Of a stretch of 64,000 nucleotides of DNA, positions 54,814 through 64,000 are shown in pieces. Positions within the stretch are counted from its first letter, which is position 1. Every line of letters starts with the position of its first letter. Where the stretch lies: positions 620,001 through 684,000 of the forward strand of contig CBDDLL010000001.1 in the NCBI GenBank assembly GCA_965230625.1, written 5' to 3'. The DNA comes from Saccharicrinis sp965230625. Lineage in GTDB: Bacteria; Bacteroidota; Bacteroidia; Bacteroidales; Marinilabiliaceae. The position numbers and the translations under genes were made by a program. Under the pieces are notes generated by a model. It was not told the origin of the DNA. It saw only the letters and a program-made list of their open reading frames with translations, and did no database searches.

Positions 54814-57198
54814 TTATTTAACCACTAACCTTTTAGTAGTGACTCCATTTTCTGTTTTTATTTTTACCAGGTAAATACCGTTTGGTAATTCTGGTATTTC
54901 TATGGTTTGAGTTGTTTGGGTTATTATTTGTGATAATATCACATTTCCGTTTAATGCATAAACTGTTACGCTACCATTACCCGACTTACTTTCTACTATA
55001 AAATAACCTTCGGTTGCTGGGTTAGGATATATTTTAACACTGTTATTTTTTGCTGTTTTAATAGCTGTAGCCATGTCGAACATAGCCCAAAGCTCTATAT
55101 CACCAGTTGTACCTGTAGCTATTTCGGTAATAGCGTCTCCGGTAAATTCGGCATTGGTATACCAACCACCGAAGATATTACCTGTTTTTGTTGGTTCTTT
55201 AAGAACAATATTAGATTCTGTTGTATATTCATCAGGGTTATCAAGATTGTTTACACCCTCATTTAAATGATAATTAATTACGTATTTAATAGGTGTTTTA
55301 GTTGCGGAATAATCATCATCGAACTTATCTATTTTATAAACAACAGTTCCATCACCATTGGTCCAACTTACCTTTGAATAGCCTGGCGTATGCCTTGGAA
55401 GCTCTATTGACTTTAATGATAAGTTGTAATTGAATGCATATCTTGCAACATATTTAAGACTTTGAGGAAGTTTTACCGATTGTAATTCATTAGAACTAAA
55501 TGCACTCATTCCTATAGATTCAACTCCGTTTGGAATAGAAATCGAAGTTAATTTATTTGATAAAAATACGCCATACTCAATTTCTTTTAGGCTCGAAGGA
55601 ATTACCACTGAAACTAGGTCATTCATGTCAAACGCCCTTTGATCTATATGATTAAGCCCCTCCGGGAGTAATAATTCTGTTAATTCATTCTCCGAAAATG
55701 CTCTAAAACCGATCGATTTTATAGTATTAGGAAGATTTAATGATTTAATTTTAGATCTCCAAAAAGCATATTGATTGATATTCTCAACTCCTTCAGGAAT
55801 AAAGTCAATATGCTCAGATTTTCCTGCGTATGATACGAGTGTAGTATAGTCAATTGATCCACCTTCTTTTCTTTGGTAAATCATTCCATCAGAAGGTTGC
55901 CCATTAATGCTAGTTATAAAATTACATGTAAAAGCACCTCCTCCTATAAATGTTACCGAAGAAGAAATATTTACTGATTCAATTGTATTGCTCCTAAACG
56001 CATTTACACCAATGTAAGTAACACCCATAGGGATATCTACTGATGTTAACTTATTATATGCAAAAGCGGAGTTTTCTATCGATTTAACGGTTGAAGGTAT
56101 ATTTAGTGAAGAAATAGAATTGCTTGCGAATGCATATTCTCCAATAACTTCAGTTCCTTCATTTAGAGTTAAATTTCTAATTTCACCATGAAAAAAGGCA
56201 TCTTCTCCAATAACTTTTACAGTGCCAGGTATTTCTACGAATATTAAATCAGTGTTAAAAGCATCTTTTCCTATAGAAGTTACCTCTATTTCAGTGCCGT
56301 TAACTTTAAAACTATTTGGTATTATAATGGAAGTATGAATTGATCCTATGTATTTTGTAATTGTACCATTAGATGTATCAAACTCTACATCATCCAGTGT
56401 TAGCGTATAATCAGTATACGAATCAAAATAATGTGTGCCTAAAGTAACATCTGGAAACTCCTCATTGGTCATTTTGCAATAGTATTTCCCTGTTTTATTA
56501 AAAGAAAATTTACCGTTGTCTAGTACATTTACAATGGTATTATCAATCTGGCTATCATCTTCATTATTATACCATGTAAAAACTGTTTGTTTACCATTTA
56601 TGATTACTTCTGACGAAAAATCCACTACATTTCCAACTTTTATATAACCAGATTTTAAAACACTCATGTTGGATTTATATTGTAATGCTGGAAAGTTAGT
56701 TTTTATCTTATATAATTCAGTGAATGGGAAACGATTTTCTCCACACTGCAAAGTTGTCAATGCTTTATTTTGACTAATATCCAAACTAGTCAATTGATTA
56801 CTATAACAACTCAAACTTTTTAATAAGGTATTTTGGCTTACATCTAAATTTTTTATTCTACAAAATGAACAGTTCAAATATGTTAATGCTTTATTTTGGC
56901 TTACATCTAACTTCTCTAAATTATCATTAGCTCTACAATCTAAACCTGTTAGCTGTGTAAAATATTCGATACCTGTTAAGTCAACTATTTTTTTATCGTA
57001 TAGAGAAATTGTACCAGTAAAACTAGCTGCTTCATTTACACTTATTTCGTTGTCGTCATTGGTGTCTATGACAAGTTCTTGATGTAATAACGCCCATTTT
57101 ATATTCGGATCGGGGAAATTAATATTTTGTGCTACTACAGCAGTAGGCAGTGTAAATAGCAACAAAAACAGGGTTTTAAAAAAGTCTAATTGTTTCAT
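54814..57198 (-). CDS. T9SS-sorted LRR / BspA / InlB-repeat surface protein
   Basis: 794 residues from ATG 57198 (MKQLDFFKTLFLLLFTLPTAVVAQN, clean signal peptide). N-terminal LRR block with Cys and Asn repeats (~60-160, LDVSQNKALTYLNC type), a PKD-like/immunoglobulin-like stretch, a long BspA-type LRR array (~270-590), one InlB-type B-repeat (~640-715) and a T9SS type A tail (~725-794; IYPNPATEGYFIVESKSGNGSVTVYALNG). The final 70 residues are almost the same as those of the next three genes. Surface adhesin-type protein; ligand unknown. Confidence 0.88.
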   Translation of the reverse strand: MKQLDFFKTLFLLLFTLPTAVVAQNINFPDPNIKWALLHQELVIDTNDDNEISVNEAASFTGTISLYDKKIVDLTGIEYFTQLTGLDCRANDNLEKLDVSQNKALTYLNCSFCRIKNLDVSQNTLLKSLSCYSNQLTSLDISQNKALTTLQCGENRFPFTELYKIKTNFPALQYKSNMSVLKSGYIKVGNVVDFSSEVIINGKQTVFTWYNNEDDSQIDNTIVNVLDNGKFSFNKTGKYYCKMTNEEFPDVTLGTHYFDSYTDYTLTLDDVEFDTSNGTITKYIGSIHTSIIIPNSFKVNGTEIEVTSIGKDAFNTDLIFVEIPGTVKVIGEDAFFHGEIRNLTLNEGTEVIGEYAFASNSISSLNIPSTVKSIENSAFAYNKLTSVDIPMGVTYIGVNAFRSNTIESVNISSSVTFIGGGAFTCNFITSINGQPSDGMIYQRKEGGSIDYTTLVSYAGKSEHIDFIPEGVENINQYAFWRSKIKSLNLPNTIKSIGFRAFSENELTELLLPEGLNHIDQRAFDMNDLVSVVIPSSLKEIEYGVFLSNKLTSISIPNGVESIGMSAFSSNELQSVKLPQSLKYVARYAFNYNLSLKSIELPRHTPGYSKVSWTNGDGTVVYKIDKFDDDYSATKTPIKYVINYHLNEGVNNLDNPDEYTTESNIVLKEPTKTGNIFGGWYTNAEFTGDAITEIATGTTGDIELWAMFDMATAIKTAKNNSVKIYPNPATEGYFIVESKSGNGSVTVYALNGNVILSQIITQTTQTIEIPELPNGIYLVKIKTENGVTTKRLVVK

Positions 57199-57469
57199 AT
57201 TACTCTCTTTTTGATTTTTCATTTTTACTAATCTGTTCGTTTATTTAAAAATTGAGAGCAAAAGAATAAACTAAAAATGAAACCTAAGTTGCCTCCAGAT
57301 AACATTTCACATTTGTTAAAAAAAAAGTGCATAAAAAATGCCGTTTTTACATTTTTTTAACATCTCGACAAAAAAGTATTTAAATACCTCAATTGCCTTT
57401 TTAACTGATTATGAAGAGGTTATTTTTTTTTGAAAAGACACAAGTATCAAGACGCAAGTATCAAGTTTT

Positions 57470-57696
57470 ATGAACACAAAGACGTAAAGACACAGAGTTC
57501 TTTCTTTATCTTGTTTGTTTGATATTGTATAGCGATATTACAATATCCTAAGTATATTTTATACTTTCTCCATTTTCCGTTCTGCGTTCTCCCCGCTCTT
57601 GTTCCTTTCTACCTTCTTCCCTTTTACCTTTCAACCATTTTAGCGTTCTACCTTTTTACCGTTTTCCCTTCTACCTTCTCCTCTTTTTAAAAGAAA
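57470..57696. repeat. Intergenic repeat block, copy 2 of 5
   Basis: Same block as at 54538, longer in the pyrimidine tract. Confidence 0.75.
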
Positions 57697-57729
57697 GAAG
57701 AGGCTACCCCTTGCGAGATAGCCCCTTTC
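57697..57729 (-). terminator. Terminator of the 57755 gene
   Basis: GAAGAGGCTACCCC/AGATAGCCCCTTTC hairpin with a T-rich tail on the minus strand. Confidence 0.65.
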
Positions 57730-57754
57730 AATAAAACACTTAATAACACTTAAA

Positions 57755-59227
57755 CTATTTAACCACTAACCTTTTAGTAGTGACTCCATTTTCAGTTTCT
57801 ATTTTTACAAGGTAAATACCGTTTGGTAATTCTGGTATTTCTATGGTTTGAGTTGTTTGGGTAATTATTTGTGATAATATCACATTTCCATTTAATGCAT
57901 AAACTGTTACACTGCCATTACCCGACTTACTTTCTACTACAAAATAACCTTCGGTTACAGGGTTTGGATATATTTTAACACTGTTATTTTTTGCTGTTTT
58001 AATAGTTGTAGTCATGTCAAACTTGGCCCAAAGTGCAATATCACCTGTTGTACCTGTAGCTATTTCGGTAATGGCTTCTCCGGTAAACTCAGCATTGGTA
58101 TACCAACCTGTAAAATCATACCCTTCTTTAGTTGCTTCGCTTAATGTGATAGCACTTTCAATGGTATACTCGGTTGGATTACCTGCTGTGCCTCCATCAA
58201 GATTATAACTGATTGTGTAATTTATCGGACTATACTTTGCCCAAAGGTTAATATCTCCTGTTGTTCCAGTTGCAATTTCAGTAATGGCTTCACCGGTAAA
58301 CTGAGCATTGCTGTACCAACCATCAAAAGTATAACCTTCTTTAGCAGCAGCTGTTAAAAAAATAGTTTCACTTTCGATGTTATAAGAATCTGGGTTAGTT
58401 GCCGTTCCGCTATCTAATCTGTAGCTAATGGTGTAATCGATAGGTGTTGCAACAGCAGAGTATGAAAGGCTATAATTTTCTATTTTTTCAACTGCAACAT
58501 TGTTTTCATTAGTCCAGGCAATAGTATATTCGTCTTTTTCTAAAGGAAGGGGTATATCATTAAGATTGAAATTATAGGTAAAAGCATAGCGTCCTATACT
58601 AGTCACACTATTAGGGATAGTAACGGAGGTGAGGTCATTGCCACCAAATGCCCAATTCCCAATGCTAGTCACACTATTAGGGATAGTAACCGAGGTGAGT
58701 TGGTTGTCATAAAATGCAAATCTTCCAATACTAGTCACACTATTAGGGATAAAGTCAATAACAGTAGCCGCACCACCATACGAAACAATAGTTATATTAT
58801 CTTCCGAACCATCATCCTTACGAGCATAAATTATTCCATTTGATTCAACTCCATTTACGGTATTAATCTGATTGTTGTTAAATGCGTTTTCTCCAATACT
58901 AGTCACACTATTAGGGATAGTAACGGAGGTAAGTTGGTTTATACTAAATGCGCGTTCTCCAATACTAGTCACACTATTAGGGATAGTAACGGAAGTAAGT
59001 TGGTTTAAACGAAATGCGCTTTCTCTAATACTAGTCACCCTTACATTGCTACCATTAACAGTAAAGCTTTCAGGGATAACGATATTCTTTTCAGTGGTGT
59101 TTATGTACTCGTTGATAGTTCCGGTAGTTTCATCAAAATCTACATCGTTAATGGTTAATGTATACTGTGCTTGTGCAGAAATTAAAGCCAGCATTAGGGC
59201 AATTGCTAAAGTAATTGTTTGTTTCAT
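57755..59227 (-). CDS. T9SS-sorted BspA-LRR / InlB-repeat protein, tandem copy A
   Basis: 490 residues. Signal peptide MKQTITLAIALMLALISAQAQ, about six BspA-type LRR units (~60-235; LTSVTIPNSVTSIGENAF type), two InlB-type B-repeats (~270-415), T9SS type A tail (~420-490). It differs from the copy at 59814 at only about ten residues over 490, by eye. The whole gene and its upstream intergenic DNA form one unit of a 2,059-bp tandem duplication. Confidence 0.9.
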   Translation of the reverse strand: MKQTITLAIALMLALISAQAQYTLTINDVDFDETTGTINEYINTTEKNIVIPESFTVNGSNVRVTSIRESAFRLNQLTSVTIPNSVTSIGERAFSINQLTSVTIPNSVTSIGENAFNNNQINTVNGVESNGIIYARKDDGSEDNITIVSYGGAATVIDFIPNSVTSIGRFAFYDNQLTSVTIPNSVTSIGNWAFGGNDLTSVTIPNSVTSIGRYAFTYNFNLNDIPLPLEKDEYTIAWTNENNVAVEKIENYSLSYSAVATPIDYTISYRLDSGTATNPDSYNIESETIFLTAAAKEGYTFDGWYSNAQFTGEAITEIATGTTGDINLWAKYSPINYTISYNLDGGTAGNPTEYTIESAITLSEATKEGYDFTGWYTNAEFTGEAITEIATGTTGDIALWAKFDMTTTIKTAKNNSVKIYPNPVTEGYFVVESKSGNGSVTVYALNGNVILSQIITQTTQTIEIPELPNGIYLVKIETENGVTTKRLVVK

Positions 59228-59529
59228 TGTTTATTGAATTGATTGTTTGACTTGATTATTTAATTCGTCCGCAAATCAATAAACAAAAAATGAAACCAAA
59301 GTTGCCTCCAGATAACTTTTCACATTTGTTAGTAAAAAAGCACTCAAATAAGGCCGTTTTTACTTTTTTTTAACAACTCGATAAAACAGTATTTAAATAC
59401 CTCAATTGCTTATTTAACTGATTAAGAAGGGGTTATTTTGTTGAAAGACACAAGTATCAAGACGCAAGTATCAAGATTTATGAACACAGCTTATTTCGTC
59501 ATAGCGGGATAGTGGGATCGCAAAAATTG

Positions 59530-59756
59530 ACGAGCACAGAAACACAGAGTTCTTTCTTTATCTTGTTTGTTTGATATTGTATAGCGATATTACAATATCC
59601 TAAGTATATTTTATACTTTCTCCATTTTCCGTTCTGCGTTCTCCCCTCTCTTGTTCCTTTCTACCTTCTTCCCTTTTACCTTTCAACCATTTTACCCTTT
59701 TTCCCTTCTACCTTTTTACCGTTTTCCCTTCTACCTTCTCCTCTTTTTAAAAGAAA
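59530..59756. repeat. Intergenic repeat block, copy 3 of 5
   Basis: Same block as at 54538, with the same pyrimidine-rich tract. Confidence 0.75.
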
Positions 59757-59788
59757 GAAGAGGTTACCCCTTGCGAGATAACCTCTTC
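59757..59788 (-). terminator. Terminator of the 59814 gene
   Basis: GAAGAGGTTA and ATAACCTCTTC form a stem; on the minus strand a T-rich tail follows. Confidence 0.7.
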
Positions 59789-59813
59789 TTGAGAAACATA
59801 TCAAACACTTAAA

Positions 59814-61286
59814 TTATTTAACCACTAACCTTTTAGTAGTCACTCCATTTTCTGTTTTTATTTTCACAAGGTAAATACCGTTTGGTAATTCAGGTATTTC
59901 TATGGTTTGAGTTGTTTGGGTAATTATTTGTGATAATATCACATTTCCATTTAATGCATAAACTGTTACACTGCCATTACCCGACTTACTTTCTACTACA
60001 AAATAACCTTCGGTTACAGGGTTTGGATATATTTTAACACTGTTATTTTTTGCTGTTTTAATAGTTGTAGTCATGTCAAACTTGGCCCAAAGTGCAATAT
60101 CACCTGTTGTACCTGTAGCTATTTCGGTAATGGCTTCTCCGGTAAACTCAGCATTGGTATACCAACCTGTAAAATCATACCCTTGTTTAGTTGCATCGCT
60201 TAATGTGATAGCACTTTCAATGGTATACTCGGTTGGATTACCTGCTGTGCCTCCATCAAGATTATAACTGATTGTGTAATTTATCGGACTATACTTTGCC
60301 CAAAGGTTAATATCTCCTGTTGTTCCAGTTGCAATTTCAGTAATGGCTTCACCGGTAAACTGAGCATTGCTGTACCAACCATCAAAAGTATAACCTTCTT
60401 TAGCAGCAGCTGTTAAAAAAATAGTTTCACTTTCGATGTTATAAGAATCTGGGTTAGTTGCCGTTCCGCCATCTAATCTGTAGCTAATGGTGTAATCGAT
60501 AGGTGTTGCAACAGCAGAGTATGAAAGGCTATAATTTTCTATTTTTTCAACTGCAACATTGTTTTCATTAGTCCAGGCAATAGTATATTCGTCTTTTTCT
60601 AAAGGAAGGGGTATATCATTAAGATTGAAATTATAGGTAAAAGCATAGCGTCCTATACTAGTCACACTATTAGGGATAGTAACGGAGGTGAGGTCATTGC
60701 TACCAAATGCCCAATTCCCAATACTAGTCACACTATTAGGGATAGTAACCGAGGTGAGTTGGTTGCGATAAAATGCAAATCTTCCAATACTAGTCACACT
60801 ATTAGGGATAAAGTCAATAACAGTAGCCGCACCACCATACGAAACAATAGTTATATTATCTTCCGAACCATCATCCTTACGAGCATAAATTATTCCATTT
60901 GATTCAACTCCATTTACGGTATTAATCTGATTGTTGTTAAATGCGCTTTCTCCAATACTAGTCACACTATTAGGGATAGTAACGGAGGTAAGTTGGTTTG
61001 TACTAAATGCGTGTTCTCCAATACTAGTCACACTATTAGGGATAGTAACGGAAGTAAGTTGGTTTAAACGAAATGCTCTTTCTCTAATACTAGTCACCCT
61101 TACATTGCTACCATTAACAGTAAAGCTTTCAGGGATAACGATATTCTTTTCAGTGGTGTTTATGTAATCGTTGATAGTTCCGGTAGTTTCATCAAAATCT
61201 ACATCGTTAATGGTTAATGTATACTGTGCTTGTGCAGAAATTAAAGCCAGCATTAGGGCAATTGCTAAAGTAATTGTTTGTTTCAT
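59814..61286 (-). CDS. T9SS-sorted BspA-LRR / InlB-repeat protein, tandem copy B
   Basis: 490 residues, nearly identical to copy A. Same layout: signal peptide, ~six BspA LRR units, two InlB B-repeats and T9SS type A tail. Differences include R/E in the first LRR, C/S-type changes and D/E near the second B-repeat. The near identity at both DNA and protein level shows a very recent duplication or gene conversion. Confidence 0.9.
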   Translation of the reverse strand: MKQTITLAIALMLALISAQAQYTLTINDVDFDETTGTINDYINTTEKNIVIPESFTVNGSNVRVTSIRERAFRLNQLTSVTIPNSVTSIGEHAFSTNQLTSVTIPNSVTSIGESAFNNNQINTVNGVESNGIIYARKDDGSEDNITIVSYGGAATVIDFIPNSVTSIGRFAFYRNQLTSVTIPNSVTSIGNWAFGSNDLTSVTIPNSVTSIGRYAFTYNFNLNDIPLPLEKDEYTIAWTNENNVAVEKIENYSLSYSAVATPIDYTISYRLDGGTATNPDSYNIESETIFLTAAAKEGYTFDGWYSNAQFTGEAITEIATGTTGDINLWAKYSPINYTISYNLDGGTAGNPTEYTIESAITLSDATKQGYDFTGWYTNAEFTGEAITEIATGTTGDIALWAKFDMTTTIKTAKNNSVKIYPNPVTEGYFVVESKSGNGSVTVYALNGNVILSQIITQTTQTIEIPELPNGIYLVKIKTENGVTTKRLVVK

Positions 61287-61589
61287 TGTTTATTGAATTG
61301 ATTGTTTGACTTGATTATTTAATTCGTCCGCAAATCAATAAACAAAAAATGAAACCAAAGTTGCCTCCAGATAACTTTTCACATTTGTTAGTAAAAAAGC
61401 ACTCAAATAAGGCCGTTTTTACTTTTTTTTAACAACTCGATAAAACAGTATTTAAATACCTCAATTGCTTATTTAACTGATTAAGAAGGGGTTATTTTGT
61501 TGAAAGACACAAGTATCAAGACGCAAGTATCAAGATTTATGAACACAGCTTATTTCGTCATAGCGGGATAGTGGGATCGCAAAAATTGA

Positions 61590-61815
61590 CGAGCACAGAA
61601 ACACAGAGTTCTTTCTTTATCTTGTTTGTTTGATATTGTATAGCGATATTACAATATCCTAAGTATATTTTATACTTTCTCCATTTTCCGTTCTGCGTTC
61701 TCCCCTCTCTTGTTCCTTTCTACCTTCTTCCCTTTTACCTTTCAACCATTTTACCCTTTTTCCCTTCTACCTTTTTACCGTTTTCCCTTCTACCTTCTCC
61801 TCTTTTTAAAAGAAA
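61590..61815. repeat. Intergenic repeat block, copy 4 of 5
   Basis: Same block as at 54538. Confidence 0.75.
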
Positions 61816-61847
61816 GAAGAGGTTACCCCTTGCGAGATAACCTCTTC
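61816..61847 (-). terminator. Terminator of the 61873 gene
   Basis: Same hairpin as at 59757. Confidence 0.7.
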
Positions 61848-61872
61848 TTGAGAAACATATCAAACACTTAAA

Positions 61873-63048
61873 TTATTTAACCACTAACCTTTTAGTAGTC
61901 ACTCCATTTTCTGTTTTTATTTTCACAAGGTAAATACCGTTTGGTAATTCAGGTATTTCTATGGTTTGAGTTGTTTGGGTAATTATTTGTGATAATACCA
62001 CATTTCCGTTTAAGGCATAAACAGTTACATTACCATTACCCGACTTACTTTCTACAACAAAATAGCCTTCGGTTACAGGGTTTGGATATATTTTAACACT
62101 GTTATCTTTTGCTGTTTTAATAGTTGTAGCCCTGTCGAACTTGGCCCAAAGTGCAATATCACCTGTTGTACCTGTAGCTATTTCGGTAATGGCTTCTCCG
62201 GTAAACTCAGCATTGGTATACCAACCTGTAAAATCATACCCTTCTTTAGTTGCTTCGCTTAATGTGATAGCACTTTCAATGGTGTAAACAGTTGGATTAC
62301 CTGCTGTGCCTCCATCAAGATTATAACTGATAGTGTAATTTATCGCACTATACTTTGCCCAAAGGTTAATCTCTCCGGTGCTTCCTGTTGCTATTTCTGT
62401 GATGGCTTCACCCGCAAATTGAAAATTATCATACCAACCTGCAAAAGTATAGCCTGTTTTACTCGCATCGCTTAAAGAAATGTCTGCACTTTCAACAGTG
62501 TAAGAAGTTGGATTAATTGCCGTTCCTCCATCTAAAGAGTAGAAAATGCGGAAAATGCGGGTTGTTGTTGTAGCTTTTGCATAGTATGCAATATAAAAGT
62601 CTCTTATAACACCAACTTTATCACCCCATTGATTTTTCCAATTAATAACATATCCATCTTTATGACTAGGAATGCTTATGTAACTAAGATATGAATTCCC
62701 AGAAAAAGCATGTTTTCCTATATTAGTAGCACCAAGGATAGTAACAGAGGTGAGTTGATTGTTTTTAAATGCATATTCTCCAATCCTTGTTATCCAATCA
62801 GGGATAGTTACAGAGGTTAGATTCTTGCCATTAAATGCATAACTTCCAATACCAGTCACCTTTACCTCCCTACCATTAACAGTTAAGCTTTCAGGGAAAG
62901 TGATATTTTTTTCAGTGGTATTTGTAAAATTGTAGATAGTTCCGTCAGTTTCATCAATATCTACATCATTAAGGGTTAGTGTATACTGTGCTTGTGCAGA
63001 AATTAAAGCCAGCATTAGGGCAATTGCCAAAGTAATTGTTTGTTTCAT
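61873..63048 (-). CDS. T9SS-sorted BspA-LRR / InlB-repeat protein, shorter paralogue
   Basis: 391 residues. Same signal peptide and tail as copies A and B but with a shorter LRR region (about three units, ~45-135), a distinct middle stretch, and two InlB-type B-repeats (~165-315). The B-repeats and the tail match A and B closely, while the N-terminal LRRs have diverged, so recombination has homogenised the 3' part only. It is the likely ancestor or partner of the tandem duplication. Confidence 0.88.
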   Translation of the reverse strand: MKQTITLAIALMLALISAQAQYTLTLNDVDIDETDGTIYNFTNTTEKNITFPESLTVNGREVKVTGIGSYAFNGKNLTSVTIPDWITRIGEYAFKNNQLTSVTILGATNIGKHAFSGNSYLSYISIPSHKDGYVINWKNQWGDKVGVIRDFYIAYYAKATTTTRIFRIFYSLDGGTAINPTSYTVESADISLSDASKTGYTFAGWYDNFQFAGEAITEIATGSTGEINLWAKYSAINYTISYNLDGGTAGNPTVYTIESAITLSEATKEGYDFTGWYTNAEFTGEAITEIATGTTGDIALWAKFDRATTIKTAKDNSVKIYPNPVTEGYFVVESKSGNGNVTVYALNGNVVLSQIITQTTQTIEIPELPNGIYLVKIKTENGVTTKRLVVK

Positions 63049-63349
63049 TGTTTAATTGAATTGATTGTTTGACTTGATTATTTAATTCGTCCGCAAATCA
63101 ATAAACTAAAAATGAAACCAAAGTTGCCTCCAGATAACTTTTCACATTTGTTAGTAAAAAAGTACTCAAATATGGCCGTTTTTACTTTTTTTTAACAACT
63201 CGATAAAACAGTATTTAAATACCATAATTGCTTATTTAGCTGATTAAGAAGGGGTTATTTTTGATAAGACACAAGTATCAAGACGCAAGTATCAAGATTT
63301 ATGAACACAGCTTACTTCGCCATAGCAGGATAGTGGGATCGCAAAAATT

Positions 63350-63545
63350 GACGAGCACAGAAACACAGAGTTCTTTCTTTATCTTGTTTGTTTGATATTG
63401 TATAGCGATCTTATAATATCCTAAGTATATTTTATACTTTCTCCATTTTCCGTTCTGCGTTCTCCCCGCTCTTGTTCCTTTCTCCATTCTACCTTCTTCC
63501 CTTTTACCTTTCTCCCCTTTTACCCTTTTTCCCTTCTACCCTATT
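63350..63545. repeat. Intergenic repeat block, copy 5 of 5
   Basis: Same block as at 54538 but without the terminator segment, since no minus-strand gene ends here. Confidence 0.7.
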
Positions 63546-63655
63546 TTTTTTGCTTTTTTGATATTGCAAATGTTTTTAAACTTACAGTTAACATAACTCA
63601 CGTTAAAAAGAAGTTAAAATTCATCTGTTATTTTTTCAGTTTTTTATCAAAATTT

Positions 63656-63663
63656 TATTTTTG
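63656..63663 (+). promoter_or_regulatory. Candidate -7 element of gldA
   Basis: TATTTTTG matches TAnnTTTG, 38 bases before the gldA ATG. The -33 is only T-rich. Confidence 0.4.
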
Positions 63664-63701
63664 GGGTGCCTAAAAAAATATTGTAATCAAATACATAAAA
63701 A

Positions 63702-64000
63702 ATGGACATAAACGTTAAAGGAATTACCAAAACGTATGGTCCACAAAAAGCTCTGGACGATCTTTCGTTTGACGTAAAGACCGGCGAAATTCTGGGTTTT
63801 CTTGGACCTAATGGCGCAGGTAAAACAACTACCATGAAAGCCATTACCTGTTTTATTACTCCTAACAATGGCGATATTATTGTTGGAGGTAAATCGGTAT
63901 TACAAAAACCTGATGAAGTGAAAAAGAATATTGGCTATTTGCCAGAAAATAATCCACTTTATCTGGACATGCCAATAATTGATTATCTCCAGTTTATTGG
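63702..64000 (+). CDS. gldA: Gliding-motility ABC transporter ATP-binding protein, N-terminal part (cut by window end)
   Basis: First 99 residues. Walker A GPNGAGKTTTMK and the Q-loop region NIGYLPENNPLYLDM fit an ABC ATPase, and the opening MDINVKGITKTYGPQKALDDLSF is typical of GldA, the ATPase of the GldA-GldF-GldG transporter needed for gliding in Flavobacterium johnsoniae. The rest is outside the window. Its presence next to T9SS surface proteins agrees with a gliding or T9SS-bearing lifestyle, but homologues also occur in non-gliding species. Confidence 0.8.
   Translation, partial: MDINVKGITKTYGPQKALDDLSFDVKTGEILGFLGPNGAGKTTTMKAITCFITPNNGDIIVGGKSVLQKPDEVKKNIGYLPENNPLYLDMPIIDYLQFI

Larger units (their letters stand above)
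57199..57754. other. Intergenic region with repeat block, copy 2
   Basis: A leader-like AT-rich stretch with GAAACCTAAGTTGCCTCCAG (shared with other leaders of this family), then the repeat block from about 57470 and the terminator of the 57755 gene. Confidence 0.55.
59228..59813. other. Intergenic region with repeat block, copy 3
   Basis: 586 bp: leader of the 57755 gene at the left, repeat block from about 59530, terminator of the 59814 gene at the right. Appears identical to 61287-61872. Confidence 0.6.
57755..61872. repeat. 2,059-bp head-to-tail tandem duplication (two units)
   Basis: Unit A is 57755-59813 and unit B 59814-61872, each exactly 2,059 bp. The 586-bp intergenic halves (59228-59813 and 61287-61872) appear identical. 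The junction likely lies within the shared C-terminal coding region, since the tail of unit B matches the third gene better than that of A. Unequal crossing-over between sorting-domain sequences is the simplest explanation. Confidence 0.9.
61287..61872. other. Intergenic region with repeat block, copy 4
   Basis: 586 bp, apparently identical to 59228-59813, including the terminator of the 61873 gene at 61816-61847. Confidence 0.6.
63049..63701. other. Divergent intergenic region with repeat block, copy 5
   Basis: Holds the leader of the 61873 gene, the repeat block from about 63350 to 63545, and the promoter region of gldA. Confidence 0.5.

Noticed and set aside
58872..59237. 121-codon plus-strand ORF opposite copy A (also 60931-61167 opposite copy B)
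   Set aside because: Antisense to the LRR repeats; its repetitive protein merely mirrors the repeated DNA.
63299..63487. 62-codon minus-strand ORF
   Set aside because: Lies wholly in the intergenic repeat block and is broken in the other copies.
63647..63868. 73-codon minus-strand ORF
   Set aside because: Antisense to the gldA Walker A region, which is clearly coding on the plus strand.

Overview
The window is about 33% GC DNA from a member of the Bacteroidota. The evidence is several type IX secretion system (T9SS) C-terminal sorting domains, a gldA-type gliding ABC ATPase at the right edge, TAnnTTTG-type promoter elements and the families of the housekeeping genes. Gene content fits a marine or sediment Marinilabiliales-like organism, but no rRNA is present to fix this. 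I saw no tRNA, rRNA or CRISPR array.

Layout. 1-6.6 kb: three T9SS cell-surface proteins (one cut by the window edge) built from BspA-type leucine-rich repeats, InlB-type B-repeats and DNRLRE domains, with a small MITE-like element between the last two. 6.8-8.2 kb: an intact IS4-family insertion sequence with matching target duplications. 8.3-12.8 kb, minus strand: a small SpoIIAA/STAS-like protein, a cold-shock protein, dGTPase, a YgjP-type metallopeptidase and a POT-like transporter. 13-20 kb: antiquitin-type aldehyde dehydrogenase, a membrane transglutaminase-like protein, DNA polymerase I and a polyprenyl diphosphate synthase. 20-28 kb: a lipoprotein made of a duplicated domain, an MFS carrier, a restriction-nuclease-like protein, then an ECF sigma / anti-sigma / beta-barrel / WG-repeat-barrel cluster, and TrmO. 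28-37 kb: NAD kinase, an SF1 helicase, an orphan sigma-54 response regulator and two OmpA-like barrel proteins. 37-42.3 kb: a five-gene operon of exported proteins of unknown function. 42.6-46.7 kb: housekeeping genes (S4 protein, Pth, L25/Ctc, PRPP synthetase, EngB). 46.9-54.4 kb: a heme-type chemoreceptor, a TetR regulator next to gap, a mannose-6-phosphate isomerase homologue, lysC and lysA. 54.8-63 kb: four tandem minus-strand T9SS BspA/InlB proteins, two of them lying in a very recent 2,059-bp tandem duplication. 63.7 kb to the end: start of gldA.

How the parts fit. The surface-protein islands at both ends depend on the T9SS for export and share near-identical sorting domains, so they behave as an expanding, recombining family. 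The most notable regulatory locus is 32.1-36.8 kb: a sigma-54 activator gene is followed by two 14-bp inverted-repeat sites, a consensus -24/-12 promoter, a short structured segment with an 18-codon ORF, and then two outer-membrane OmpA-like genes. This looks like a self-contained envelope-response circuit. The most notable uncharacterised gene set is the exported five-gene operon at 37.0-42.3 kb, which contains LPP20/FlgT-like and CsgG/LpoB-like features.
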